Positions 51,279-59,877 of a DNA stretch of 64,000 nt are shown one piece after another. The stretch covers positions 1-64,000 of the forward strand of contig NZ_JACCKD010000006.1 of assembly GCF_013450155.1 (NCBI RefSeq). The letters run 5' to 3'. This DNA is from Haloechinothrix aidingensis (lineage in GTDB: Bacteria > Actinomycetota > Actinomycetes > Mycobacteriales > Pseudonocardiaceae). The notes under the pieces are model-generated. The model was not told where the DNA came from. It did not search any database and saw only the letters and a list, made by a program, of their open reading frames with translations. The translations under genes and the position numbers were made by a program. Positions within the stretch are counted from its first letter, which is position 1; every line of letters begins with the position of its first letter.

Positions 51279-53591
51279 TCAGCCGGTTACGGGGCGGACG
51301 ATGTCGTGCGGGCGGACGGGTACGCGGTCGATCTGGAGCCCGGTGGCGTCCCTGATCGCGGCGGCGATCGCCGGGGTGGACGACAGCGTCGACGGCTCAC
51401 CCGCGCCACGCAGGCCGTACGGGGCATTCGGGTCGGCCCGCTCCAGGATGTCCAGCCGCATCGGCGGCATGTCCAGGATGGTGGGAATCAGGTAGTCGGT
51501 GAACGAGGGGTTGGTCAGCTTGCCGTCTGCGAGCTGGATCTCCTCCATCACGGCCAGGCCGAGGCCTTGCGCGGTCCCGCCGTGAATCTGCCCTTCCAGC
51601 GACACCCGGTTGAGGACCGTGCCGACATCCTGCACCGCTGTCATGTCGACAACCTTGAGCAGGCCCAGCTCGACGTCCACGTCGACAACGGCACGGTGGA
51701 TGCACAGGGCGAGCTGGGTGTGCGTGTCACCCTGCCCCGTGACGGGGTCCATCCCGGTAGTCGGGCGATGGTGGAACTCGCGTGTCTCCTCGATGGCCGC
51801 GTCACCGAGCAGGTCGGCGAGCGCGACAAGCACCCCGGAGTGTTCGGAGACCAGCTTTCCTCCGGACAGGCTGAGCTGCTCGGCAGGTACGTCGAAACGT
51901 TCGGCGGCGAGGTGGAACAGCCGTTCCCGAACGGCCTCGCACGCCCGTTTGACCGCACCACCGGTCATGTAGGACTGGCGGGACGCCGAAGACGACCCGG
52001 CGTCGCCGACCTGGGTGTCGGCAGGCGCGATGCTGACCCGCTCGACGCCGAGCTCGGTCCGTGCGATCTGCCCTTGCAGGGTCACCAGCCCCTGACCTAC
52101 CTCGGCAGCGGCGGTATGTATCAGTACAGCCGGCTCGCCGCCGACGACCTCCAGCCGCACGCGCGCGGTCGAGTAGTCGTCGAAGCCTTCGGAGAAGCAG
52201 ATGTTCTTCAACCCGACCCCGTAGCCGACGCCCCTGCGCACACCCTCGCCGTGCGTGGTGTTGGACACCCCTCCCGGGAGGTTGCGCACGTCGCCGGACT
52301 CCACGGCCTCCGGCAGCGGTGCGTCGCGCAGCCTGTCGATCATCTCGGTCATCGGGGCCGGGGTGTCCACGACCTGGCCGGTGGCGATCGCCGCCCCCTG
52401 ATGGATGGCGTTGATCCGCCGCACCTCGAGGGGGTGCACGTCCAGCTCGCGTGCGAGCTTGTCCATTTGCGACTCGTATGCGTAGCAGGCCTGCACCGCG
52501 CCGAACCCGCGCATCGCCCCGCAGGGCGGGTTGTTCGTGTAGACACCGTACGCGTCGATCTCGACGTTCGGCACGATGTACGGCCCGACACCGAGCGAGG
52601 CAGCGTTACCGACGACGTTCGTGGTGGAGGAGGCGTACGCGCCGCCGTCGAGCACGATGCGAGCGGTCGCGTAGACGATCCGGCCGTCCGCGGTCGCGCC
52701 GTGCTCGTAGCGCATCTTGGCGGGATGCCGGTGTACGTGGCCGTAGAACGACTCCTCGCGGTTGTACACGATCTTGATCGGCCTGCCGGTGTGCATCGCG
52801 AGCATCGCCGCGTGCACCTGCATGGACAGGTCCTCACGCGCACCGAACGCGCCACCGACCCCGGACAGCGTCATGCGCACCTTCTCCTCGGGCAGCCCGA
52901 GGCACGGGGCGATCTGCCGCAGGTCGGTGTGCATCCACTGGGTCGCGACGTAGAGGTCCACGCCGCCGTCCTCACCGGGTACGGCCAGGCCGGACTCGGG
53001 CCCGAGGAACGCCTGGTCCTGCATGCCGATCTCGTACTCGCCGGTGACCACGACATCGGCCCGCGAGCGAGCCGATGGCACGTCGCCGACCCGCACGGGC
53101 TGGTGGCGGACGACGTTGCCGTGCTCGTGCAGCTGCGGGGCTTGCGGGTCGAACGCGGAACGGACGGGGTCGGTGAGCGGGTCGAGCACCTCGTAGTCGA
53201 CGACGATCTCGTGCATCGCGCGCCGGGCGGTCTCCGGGTGGTCGGCGGCTACCAGGGCAACCGCCTCCCCCTGGTAGCGGACGGTGTCCACAGCAAGCAC
53301 GGGCTGGTCGTTCTCCTCGAGCCCGTAGTACTTGGTTCCGGGGACGTCCTCGTGCGTGAGCACGGCGTACACGCCGCTGGTCGCCAGCGCCGGGCCGATG
53401 TCGATGGACCGGATGCGCGCGTGCGGGTGCGGGCTGCGCAGTGTCATGCCCCAGAGCATGTCGTCGTGCCACAGGTCGGACGAGTAGGCGAACTGGCCGG
53501 TGACCTTGTGTGTGCCGTCCGGCCTGTGCGGGCTCTGCCCGACCCCGCCCCGCGTGCTCGAGGCCAGGTTGTCCGGTGTCCCGACAGTCAT
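51279..53591 (-). CDS. Xanthine dehydrogenase, molybdopterin-binding subunit
   Basis: The 770-residue catalytic subunit of a three-subunit xanthine dehydrogenase that turns hypoxanthine and xanthine into urate. It contains GVGGAFGAREDLSMQVHAAM (Mo-pterin contact), GAMRGFGAVQACYAYE, GGTAQGLGLAVMEE and GLRGAGEPSTLSSTPA, where the Glu is the catalytic base. The start (ATG 53591) overlaps the stop of the deaminase gene (ATGA). Usual orders put the three subunits together; here a deaminase gene separates it from the Fe-S subunit gene. Formation of the cofactor needs genes outside the window. Confidence 0.95.
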   Translation of the reverse strand: MTVGTPDNLASSTRGGVGQSPHRPDGTHKVTGQFAYSSDLWHDDMLWGMTLRSPHPHARIRSIDIGPALATSGVYAVLTHEDVPGTKYYGLEENDQPVLAVDTVRYQGEAVALVAADHPETARRAMHEIVVDYEVLDPLTDPVRSAFDPQAPQLHEHGNVVRHQPVRVGDVPSARSRADVVVTGEYEIGMQDQAFLGPESGLAVPGEDGGVDLYVATQWMHTDLRQIAPCLGLPEEKVRMTLSGVGGAFGAREDLSMQVHAAMLAMHTGRPIKIVYNREESFYGHVHRHPAKMRYEHGATADGRIVYATARIVLDGGAYASSTTNVVGNAASLGVGPYIVPNVEIDAYGVYTNNPPCGAMRGFGAVQACYAYESQMDKLARELDVHPLEVRRINAIHQGAAIATGQVVDTPAPMTEMIDRLRDAPLPEAVESGDVRNLPGGVSNTTHGEGVRRGVGYGVGLKNICFSEGFDDYSTARVRLEVVGGEPAVLIHTAAAEVGQGLVTLQGQIARTELGVERVSIAPADTQVGDAGSSSASRQSYMTGGAVKRACEAVRERLFHLAAERFDVPAEQLSLSGGKLVSEHSGVLVALADLLGDAAIEETREFHHRPTTGMDPVTGQGDTHTQLALCIHRAVVDVDVELGLLKVVDMTAVQDVGTVLNRVSLEGQIHGGTAQGLGLAVMEEIQLADGKLTNPSFTDYLIPTILDMPPMRLDILERADPNAPYGLRGAGEPSTLSSTPAIAAAIRDATGLQIDRVPVRPHDIVRPVTG

Positions 53592-54970
53592 GACGTCCTC
53601 CCGTTCTCGCTCGGCGCCCGGCCGGCCGATGCTATGAGCCCGCGGTGCGCGGTACGCGCGGCGCGGGCCAGCCGGTCCTGGTCAGCAGTACGTAGCTCGC
53701 CGCCGGAGACGACGGCGTTGCCGTTGACGGTCAGTAGCTCCAGCGGCGCGGGCGGGCCGAGGGCGAGCGCGGCTACCGGATCGGAGATGTCGGCGTGGCC
53801 GAGGCCGTCGAGCCGCCACAACGCGATGTCGGCGAGCTTGCCTGCCTCGAGCGAGCCGATCTCGCCGCCGCGGCCGAGGCATCGGGCGCCACCGATGGTG
53901 GCTGCCCGCAGCGCCTGCCTGGCCCGCAGGGCCGCGGGACCGCCGCGCAGCCGCGCCAGGTACAGCGCCTGGCGGAGCTCCTCGACCAGCATCCCTGCCT
54001 CCTGCGAAGCCGCCCCGTCCACGCCGAGACCCACCGGAACCCCGGCGTCGAGCAGGTCGGGCACCGGCGCGATGCCCGCGCCGAGCCGGGCGTTGGAGCT
54101 GGGGCAGTGCGCCACCCCGGTGCGTGTGGCGCCCAGCCGCTTGATCGCGCCGTCCGACAGGTGCACGCAGTGGGCGAGCCACACGTCCTCGCCGAGCCAC
54201 CCGAGCGAGTCCAGGTACTCCACCGGGGTGCACCCGTGCGTGGCCTGGCAGAAGTCCTCCTCGTCGACGGTCTCGGCGAGGTGGGTGTGCAGCATGACGC
54301 CGCGTTCGGTCGCCAGCTCGCGAGCCTGGCTGAGCAGCTCGGTGGACACCGAGAACGGCGAGCACGGCGCGATGCCGATGCGGACCATCGCGTCCGGCGA
54401 GGGGTCGTGGAAGGCGGTGATGGCCTCGGAGGTCGCAGCGAGGATGGTGTCGATGTCCTCGACGACCTCATCGGGCGGCAGCCCACCAGCGGACCGGCCC
54501 CTGTCCATCGACCCACGGGTCGGGTGGAACCGGATGCCGATCTCGCGGGCAGCGCCGATCTCGGCCGCGAGCAGGTCGCCCGCGTCGTCGGGGAAGACGT
54601 AGTGGTGGTCGGTGCTGGTGGTGCACCCGCTCAGCGCGAGCCACCCGAGCCCGGCACGCGCAGCGACGCCAACGGACTCCGCGTCGATGCGTGCCCACAC
54701 CGGGTAGAGCTCGGTGAGCCACTCGAACAGCGTCGAGTCGGTGGCCAGCCCTCTGGTGATCCACTGGTAGAGGTGGTGGTGGGTGTTGACCAGGCCGGGC
54801 GTGGCCAGGCACCCGGACCCGTCGACCCGGGTGACCTCGCCGGACTGCGCGGGCGCGCGCCCCTCGCCGACCGCGACGATCCGGTTGCCCTCCACGAGCA
54901 CGTGGCCGCGCGAGTACTCGGTGCCCGCGTCGTCGGCGGTCGCGACGGCGCAGTTGTCGATGACGATCAC
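53588..54970 (-). CDS. 8-oxoguanine deaminase-like amidohydrolase
   Basis: A 460-residue amidohydrolase of the TrzN/AtzB/8-oxoguanine deaminase group: GLVNTHHHLYQWITRGLATDSTLFEWL near residue 55, MLHTHLAETVDEEDFC, LAHCVHL and GLGVDGAASQEAGMLVEELR (catalytic Asp). In homologous purine clusters the enzyme converts 8-oxoguanine to urate; guanine deaminase is another possibility. GTG at 54970 overlaps the Fe-S subunit stop (GTGA) and its own stop overlaps the Mo-subunit start (ATGA), so it is inserted neatly within the xdh operon. Confidence 0.88.
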   Translation of the reverse strand: MIVIDNCAVATADDAGTEYSRGHVLVEGNRIVAVGEGRAPAQSGEVTRVDGSGCLATPGLVNTHHHLYQWITRGLATDSTLFEWLTELYPVWARIDAESVGVAARAGLGWLALSGCTTSTDHHYVFPDDAGDLLAAEIGAAREIGIRFHPTRGSMDRGRSAGGLPPDEVVEDIDTILAATSEAITAFHDPSPDAMVRIGIAPCSPFSVSTELLSQARELATERGVMLHTHLAETVDEEDFCQATHGCTPVEYLDSLGWLGEDVWLAHCVHLSDGAIKRLGATRTGVAHCPSSNARLGAGIAPVPDLLDAGVPVGLGVDGAASQEAGMLVEELRQALYLARLRGGPAALRARQALRAATIGGARCLGRGGEIGSLEAGKLADIALWRLDGLGHADISDPVAALALGPPAPLELLTVNGNAVVSGGELRTADQDRLARAARTAHRGLIASAGRAPSENGRTS

Positions 54971-55446
54971 GTGCCTGCCTCCTGCTTGCGTGCGGCGGCC
55001 AGCCGGACCGCGTCCAGGATCTTCTCGTAACCCGTGCAGCGGCAGAGGTTGCCTGCGAGCTCCTCGCGGATCTCCTCGTCGCTGGGTTCGTCGGTGCGCT
55101 CGACCAGGTTGTGCGCGGCGACGATCAGGCCGGGGGTGCAGAAGCCGCACTGCACGGCGCCCGCGTCGACGAACGCCTCCTGGACGGGGTGCAGCTCCTC
55201 GTCGCCCCCGCCGATGCCTTCCACCGTGACGACCTCGTGGCCTGCTGCCTGGCCAGCCGCGACCAGGCAGGAACAGGCGGGCACCCCGTCCAGGTAGACG
55301 GTGCACGAGCCGCACTCGCCCTGCTCGCAGGCGTTCTTCGAGCCCGCCAGCCCGAGACGCTCACGAAGCACGTACAGCAGGCTCTCGCCCGGCCAGACGT
55401 CGTCCGCGGTGTGCTTGGCTCCGTTGATGGTGAGGTTCAGGCGCAT
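54967..55446 (-). CDS. Xanthine dehydrogenase, (2Fe-2S) subunit
   Basis: A 159-residue electron-transfer subunit with two [2Fe-2S] clusters: the plant-ferredoxin type C..CEQGECGSC...C (about residues 40-60) and the second cluster CGFCTPG...CRCTGYEKI (about residues 100-145). Passes electrons from the molybdenum site to FAD. Its start overlaps the end of the FAD subunit gene by 10 bases. Confidence 0.96.
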   Translation of the reverse strand: MRLNLTINGAKHTADDVWPGESLLYVLRERLGLAGSKNACEQGECGSCTVYLDGVPACSCLVAAGQAAGHEVVTVEGIGGGDEELHPVQEAFVDAGAVQCGFCTPGLIVAAHNLVERTDEPSDEEIREELAGNLCRCTGYEKILDAVRLAAARKQEAGT

Positions 55447-56291
55447 CGGTACTCCTCCCAGGCCCAGCCGAGCGTCCGGCGGGCCATGACGGATAGGGCG
55501 TGTGTGCGGTAGGTGGCCGGACCCCGGACGTCGTCGATCGGGGCGGCCGCGGCGGCGACGAGCTCACCGAACCGTTCGGCGACGTTGCCCGGCAACGGCT
55601 CGCTCGAGTCCCATGGCAGGGCATCGGCCAGGTACTTCTCGGCGTCGGTTGCGTGCCGCGGGGTGGGCGCGGCGGAGCCGAGCCCGGTTCCGACGGACCG
55701 CTCGTGCGGGTCGAGCGCGACCGCGAACGAGCACACCGCGATCACCATGGCGTTGCGGGTGCCGATCTTGGCGAACTGCTGGGGGCCCCTCGCCACGGGT
55801 ACGGTGATCGCGCGGATCAGCTCATCCGGCTCCAGCGCCGTGCGCTTGACGCCGGTGTAGAACTCGTCGATGGGGACGAACCGGCTGCCGCGGACCGAGG
55901 CGACCTCGACGGTCGCGCCGGTGGACAGCAGTGGCGGGTGGCTGTCGCCCGCGGGCGAGCCCGCGCCGAGGTTGCCTGCTGCCGTGCCCCTGTTGCGGAT
56001 CTGCGGTGAGCCCACCGTGCGCGCGGCAAGCGCGAGGCCCGGCAGGCGGCCGGCCAGCTCCGTGATGATCGTGGTGTAGGAGACGGTCGCGCCGATGCGC
56101 ACCGAGTCGCCGTCGAGGTCCCAGTGCGCGAGCTCGTCGATCGCGGTGAGATCGATCAGCGCAGGAGGCCGGTGCTGGTCGAAGTTCAGTTCCACCATCA
56201 CATCGGTGCCACCGGCGATCGGGACCGCACCGGGTACCGACGCACGCGCTTCGAGTGCTTCCTCCCAGGTCGTGGGCTTGACGAAATCCAT
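55437..56291 (-). CDS. Xanthine dehydrogenase, FAD-binding subunit
   Basis: A 284-residue CO-dehydrogenase-flavoprotein-type subunit: IAGGTDVMVELNF near residue 25 and GSPQIRNRGTAAGNLGAGSPAGDSHPPLL near residue 100 bind FAD; a C-terminal domain follows. ATG at 56291 (MDFVKPTTWEE) is favoured over an upstream in-frame start that would run into the 35-bp tandem repeat at 56341-56475. Cotranscribed with the other xdh genes and downstream of uricase. Confidence 0.93.
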   Translation of the reverse strand: MDFVKPTTWEEALEARASVPGAVPIAGGTDVMVELNFDQHRPPALIDLTAIDELAHWDLDGDSVRIGATVSYTTIITELAGRLPGLALAARTVGSPQIRNRGTAAGNLGAGSPAGDSHPPLLSTGATVEVASVRGSRFVPIDEFYTGVKRTALEPDELIRAITVPVARGPQQFAKIGTRNAMVIAVCSFAVALDPHERSVGTGLGSAAPTPRHATDAEKYLADALPWDSSEPLPGNVAERFGELVAAAAAPIDDVRGPATYRTHALSVMARRTLGWAWEEYRCA

Positions 56292-56340
56292 GATGTCCTC
56301 TTCCACGCCGGATTGCCCGGCTGTGCGGTGGTCTGTGTCC

Positions 56341-56475
56341 ATGCCGGCCCGGCCGGTGGTGTGTCGGTCATTCCCATGCCGGCCCGGCCGGTGGTGTGTC
56401 GGTCATTCCCATGCCGGCCCGGCCGTCGGAGCGTCTGTCTATTCCCACGCCGGCCCGGCCGTCGGAGCGTCGTCC
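56341..56475. repeat. 35-36-bp tandem repeat derived from the 3' end of the uricase gene
   Basis: Four units begin at 56341, 56376, 56411 and 56447, all with the core RYGCCGGCCCGGCCG. The unit at 56439-56475 is the real 3' end of the uricase gene; read on the minus strand each full unit reproduces its last codons (GPAWE-like) and a stop. Three partial copies of this end therefore lie in the gap before the FAD-subunit gene. Units 1 and 2 are nearly identical to each other, and units 3 and 4 share another variant. Confidence 0.85.
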
Positions 56476-57302
56476 CGGAGGACGGTGCCTTCGATCAGGC
56501 CGTACGGCCGGTCGGCGGCGAAGAAGACCTCGCCGGGGTTGTCCAACCCGAACGGCTCAAGGTCGACGAGGAAGTGGTGCTTGTTCGGCAACGCCATCCG
56601 CACCTCGCACAGCTCGGGCTGCTTGTCGAGTACGCGCCAGCCCATCGCGTAGAGGGTCTGCTGCAGCGAGTAGCTGTACGTCTCGGTGAACGCGTCGACC
56701 AGGTTGTGCCGGGCCGCGGCGTGGGACTCCGCCCAGTCCACGTCCAGCGTGGCGTGCCGCCAGGTGGCGGTGACGGCCGTGGCCAGGATGCGGTCGGTGG
56801 TCTCGGGCAGCGTGGTGTACTCGTCCTTCGGGTATCCCCAGAACTCGGAGTTCGTCGAGTTCAGCAGCACCAGGTCGGTGACCCCGGACAGCACGTGCGT
56901 GGCCTGGTCGTCGTGGTGCACCACGCAGGTGCGCACCTCCTGGCTGCCGCGCGCGAACGAGTGCCCGGTCTGCCCGACGCGCTGCCAGGCATAGTCGGTG
57001 ATCTCCACCCGCGCGTGGGTGATCGCCGGTTGCGTCGCGACGAAGTGCTCGGCCAGCCGCAGCCCGAAGCTCTCCGGCTGGTCGATGCCGTACTTCCTTG
57101 CGAAGGCGAACACCGTGTTCTTCTGCGTGTCCGTGGGAAGCACGGCGGCGTTGTCGCCGGTCAGGTGCGTGTCGGCGAGCTCGCCGGACAGCGCGATACT
57201 CACGTTGAGGTCGGCGAGCTCGTGACGGTCGGTGCCGCGCCGCAGGGCGACGACGCGCGTCTCCGCCTTGCCGTAACGGTTGGGGCCCAGCGTGATCGGC
57301 AT
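56439..57302 (-). CDS. Urate oxidase (uricase)
   Basis: Oxidises urate to 5-hydroxyisourate without a cofactor. The 287-residue protein shows ALRRGTDRHELADLNVSIAL, the catalytic-Thr region GDNAAVLPTDTQKNTVFAFA (near residue 55), LVLLNSTNSEFWGYPKDEYTTLPET and LPNKHHFLVDLEPFGLDN, the family signatures. ATG at 57302, two bases after the HIU-hydrolase stop, with GGGAG upstream. The C-terminal codons are duplicated downstream in a tandem repeat. Confidence 0.96.
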   Translation of the reverse strand: MPITLGPNRYGKAETRVVALRRGTDRHELADLNVSIALSGELADTHLTGDNAAVLPTDTQKNTVFAFARKYGIDQPESFGLRLAEHFVATQPAITHARVEITDYAWQRVGQTGHSFARGSQEVRTCVVHHDDQATHVLSGVTDLVLLNSTNSEFWGYPKDEYTTLPETTDRILATAVTATWRHATLDVDWAESHAAARHNLVDAFTETYSYSLQQTLYAMGWRVLDKQPELCEVRMALPNKHHFLVDLEPFGLDNPGEVFFAADRPYGLIEGTVLRDDAPTAGPAWE

Positions 57303-57304
57303 CG

Positions 57305-57634
57305 TCAGCTCCCTCGGTAGGTGGAGTAGGCGAACGGGCTCAGCAGCAGGGGAACGTGGTAGTGGCTTCCCGGGTCGTCCACCCGGAACGAGATCGTCAC
57401 CTCGGGGTAGAAGGTGGCGACACCGCGCGCCTCGAAGTAACTCCCGACGTCGAACGTCAACCGGTAGGTGCCGGACTCCGCCGTCTCGGCGAGCCTGCCG
57501 ACACGCCCGTCGGTGTCGGTGACCGCGTCGGCGACGTGCTGCCAGCCGGCAGCCGACGCCAGCTCCAGCCGGGTGGCGACGCCGGACGCGGGAGCCCCTG
57601 TCGTGCTGTCGAGGACGTGGGTGGAGATGCTCAT
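57305..57634 (-). CDS. uraH: 5-hydroxyisourate hydrolase (transthyretin-like)
   Basis: Hydrolyses the unstable uricase product. The 109-residue protein begins STHVLDSTTGAPA (His ligand region), contains the Arg/His active-site region FYPEVTISFRVDD and SHYHVPLLLSPFAYSTY, and ends in YRGS, the diagnostic tetrapeptide of HIU hydrolases. Overlaps uraD by four bases. Confidence 0.97.
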   Translation of the reverse strand: MSISTHVLDSTTGAPASGVATRLELASAAGWQHVADAVTDTDGRVGRLAETAESGTYRLTFDVGSYFEARGVATFYPEVTISFRVDDPGSHYHVPLLLSPFAYSTYRGS

Positions 57635-58137
57635 GCGAACTCACCCCGCAGCCTGCCCGCCGTGATCTCGGCGAGCTGCCCGCGCACTTCCTCGCGTTCG
57701 GCAGCGACATCGTTGCCGAGCCTGCGCTCGAGCTCGGCGAGGATCTGTGCGCTGTCCCTCCCGCTCGCCCTGATCAGGAAGACGTGCCCGAACGTCTCCT
57801 CGTAGCGCCGGTTGGCGTCGATCAGCGCGGCCCGTGACTCGTCCGCCACGCCGGACTGCTCCGCGCGGGACCACTGTGCCGAGCTCGTCGAGCCGGACAC
57901 GCGGTCACCGATGCGGGGATGCGCGGAGAGGGCCTCGGCGATGTCGGCCCAGTCGAGCTCGCCGATGAGGCCGCTCGCCGTGTCCGCGAGCTGCTCGGCG
58001 TCCCGGTACGGTCGGCCCGCGACGACCCGGTCGGCCCAGCGGCGGCTGTGGCAGGCGGCGAGCAGGTGCTCGGTCGCCTCGCCAACGGGTGCCTCGTTGA
58101 GCTGGGAGAGGGTGGTGATAGTCGTTCCGGTGTGCAC
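57631..58137 (-). CDS. uraD: OHCU decarboxylase (2-oxo-4-hydroxy-4-carboxy-5-ureidoimidazoline decarboxylase)
   Basis: Converts OHCU to S-allantoin, the third step from urate. A 168-residue all-helical protein with the hallmark AHPRIGDRVSG (catalytic His, near residue 75) and the C-terminal FGHVFLIRASGRDSAQILAELERRLGN. GTG at 58137 is the first gene of the minus-strand purine operon, divergent from the PucR regulator. Allantoinase is not in the window; later steps must be elsewhere. Confidence 0.95.
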   Translation of the reverse strand: MHTGTTITTLSQLNEAPVGEATEHLLAACHSRRWADRVVAGRPYRDAEQLADTASGLIGELDWADIAEALSAHPRIGDRVSGSTSSAQWSRAEQSGVADESRAALIDANRRYEETFGHVFLIRASGRDSAQILAELERRLGNDVAAEREEVRGQLAEITAGRLRGEFA

Positions 58138-58182
58138 TGTCGGTTGGCCTCCACCGTCGTATTCGTCGGATGATGTCAGTGA

Positions 58183-58202
58183 ACACCCGGAACCGCGGGT
58201 GT
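58183..58202. promoter_or_regulatory. Palindrome between uraD and the PucR regulator gene
   Basis: ACACCCG-GAACCG-CGGGTGT, a perfect seven-base inverted repeat in the 202-base divergent gap, 46-65 bases from the uraD start. A candidate regulator-binding site. Confidence 0.5.
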
Positions 58203-58339
58203 GACCAGGAGCACAGAACACGAACAACACGGCCGGTGGGCAGCACCTTCTTGGAGGATCATCCGAAGCTCGCGGGGCCGCCCGGTCCGCGTTACTGCCC
58301 GCGTTACCGCCTATGCTGCCGTCGACCCGAGGAAGTGAC

Positions 58340-59857
58340 GTGAAGCTGCGAGAACTGCTCGAGGACACCGAGCTACGCCTCGAACCGGTCGCCGGTGACG
58401 AGCGCTCGTTCGAGCGCGAGTTCCACTCGGTCATGACCACCGACCTGCCCGACCCGCGGAGGTACCTCACCGGCGGTGAGCTGGTGCTGACCGGGATGGT
58501 GTGGCGGCGTGCCCCGCAGGACTCGGCGGCGTTCGTCACGGCGGTCGTCGAGGCGGGAGTCGTCGCGATCGCGGCGGGGGACCAGTTCCACGCCATTCCC
58601 GACGACCTCATCGAGGCGTGTGTCTCGGCCGACCTGCCGCTGCTGCGGGTGCCCGCGCACATCGCGTTCGCGACGGTGGCTGCGCGGGTCAGTACCGTGC
58701 TCGGCCCGCAGCGAGCAGACGAGGTGGCGGCGTTGCTCGGCCAGCACCGGCACCTGGCCGATGCCGAGTCGACGGGCAGCGACTGGCTGGCGGAGATACT
58801 CGAGCTGGTGCACAGCCGCCTCGACCTCGGGTGCGCCGTCCTCGGGCCGACCGGTCGCGTGCTCGCCGACTCGGGGGTCGGCCCGAGTGCCGAGCAGCGC
58901 GAGGAGCTGGTACGCGAGTTCCTCGGCGGCCGGCACCTTCCTGCCACGGTCGGTGACTACACGCTCTACGGTACCGGGAGCGCGTTCGCGTCGCGGGCGC
59001 TCGAGTGCTTCCTGGTGTTCGCCGGAAGCTCGGCCGAGTGGGAGGCAGACCGTTACCGGATGGCAGGCGAGCTGGCGGGCCTGGTGGCCACCGGATGCCG
59101 CCGTATCGCGCGCGCCAGGCAGGACCGCAGGCCGCTCGTGGAGGAGGTCGTGCGCCGGGCACGGTCGGCGACGGACCCGGGCACGCTGCAGCCGCACCTG
59201 GAGGTGGCGGGGATGCCCGCGGGGACGCCACTGGTGGTCGTCGCCGCGCGGCTGCACGGCGGCAGCGCCGAGATGACCAGGGGCGTGCTCGAGGAGCTGC
59301 TGGAACGCGAGTCGGCGCTGTACGACGACCAGGCCGTGGCGCTTGTTCCCGCGCAGGACCGGCACGTCGACGACATCCTGACCGAGCTGCGTTCCGATGC
59401 GGCGACGATCGCGGGCGCGTTCGGATCCGAGCGGCTGCTGCTGGGAGCCAGCGGGGAGGTCGCTGGCGCGTCGGGGCTGCGCGGGGCGATCGACGAGGCG
59501 CGGCACGCCTGCAGGCTCTCCGAGCTACGCCCCGGCAGGGCGGTCGTGACCGGGCACGAGGACCTGTCCAGCCATATGATGCTGCTGGCTGCCGTACCCG
59601 ACGAGGTGCGCCAGTCGTTCCGGACCCGTGTGCTGGGTCCGGTACTGGAGTACGACAAGGCACACGGGGGCGACCTCGTGCCGACGCTGCGTGCCTTCCT
59701 GGACAGCTCGGGCAGCTGGACGAAGTGCGCGCGGGAGCTGCACGTGCACGTGAACACGCTGCGATACCGCATCCAGCGGATCGAGCAGCTCACCGGCAGG
59801 GATTTGAGCCGGATCGACGACCGGGTCGACTTCTACCTTGCGTTCGCGCTCGCCTGA
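58340..59857 (+). CDS. PucR family transcriptional regulator of purine catabolism
   Basis: A 505-residue regulator with the PucR layout: N-terminal PucR domain (VKLRELLEDTELRLEPVAG, LTGMVWRR, to about residue 125), a middle region, and a C-terminal helix-turn-helix near residue 455 (LRAFLDSSGSWTKCARELHVHVNTLRYRIQRIEQLTGRDL). Divergent from the urate pathway operon, which it very likely controls; relatives respond to purine intermediates such as allantoin. GTG at 58340 (VKLRELL) with GAGGAAG upstream is preferred to an in-frame start at 58313. Confidence 0.9.
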   Translation: MKLRELLEDTELRLEPVAGDERSFEREFHSVMTTDLPDPRRYLTGGELVLTGMVWRRAPQDSAAFVTAVVEAGVVAIAAGDQFHAIPDDLIEACVSADLPLLRVPAHIAFATVAARVSTVLGPQRADEVAALLGQHRHLADAESTGSDWLAEILELVHSRLDLGCAVLGPTGRVLADSGVGPSAEQREELVREFLGGRHLPATVGDYTLYGTGSAFASRALECFLVFAGSSAEWEADRYRMAGELAGLVATGCRRIARARQDRRPLVEEVVRRARSATDPGTLQPHLEVAGMPAGTPLVVVAARLHGGSAEMTRGVLEELLERESALYDDQAVALVPAQDRHVDDILTELRSDAATIAGAFGSERLLLGASGEVAGASGLRGAIDEARHACRLSELRPGRAVVTGHEDLSSHMMLLAAVPDEVRQSFRTRVLGPVLEYDKAHGGDLVPTLRAFLDSSGSWTKCARELHVHVNTLRYRIQRIEQLTGRDLSRIDDRVDFYLAFALA

Positions 59858-59877
59858 GCCGGGGAAGGCGGCCCGCG

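Noticed and set aside
50991-54602. 1203-codon plus-strand frame opposite the xdh and deaminase genes
   Set aside because: It spans three unrelated minus-strand genes and their junctions and has shadow composition; no motif.
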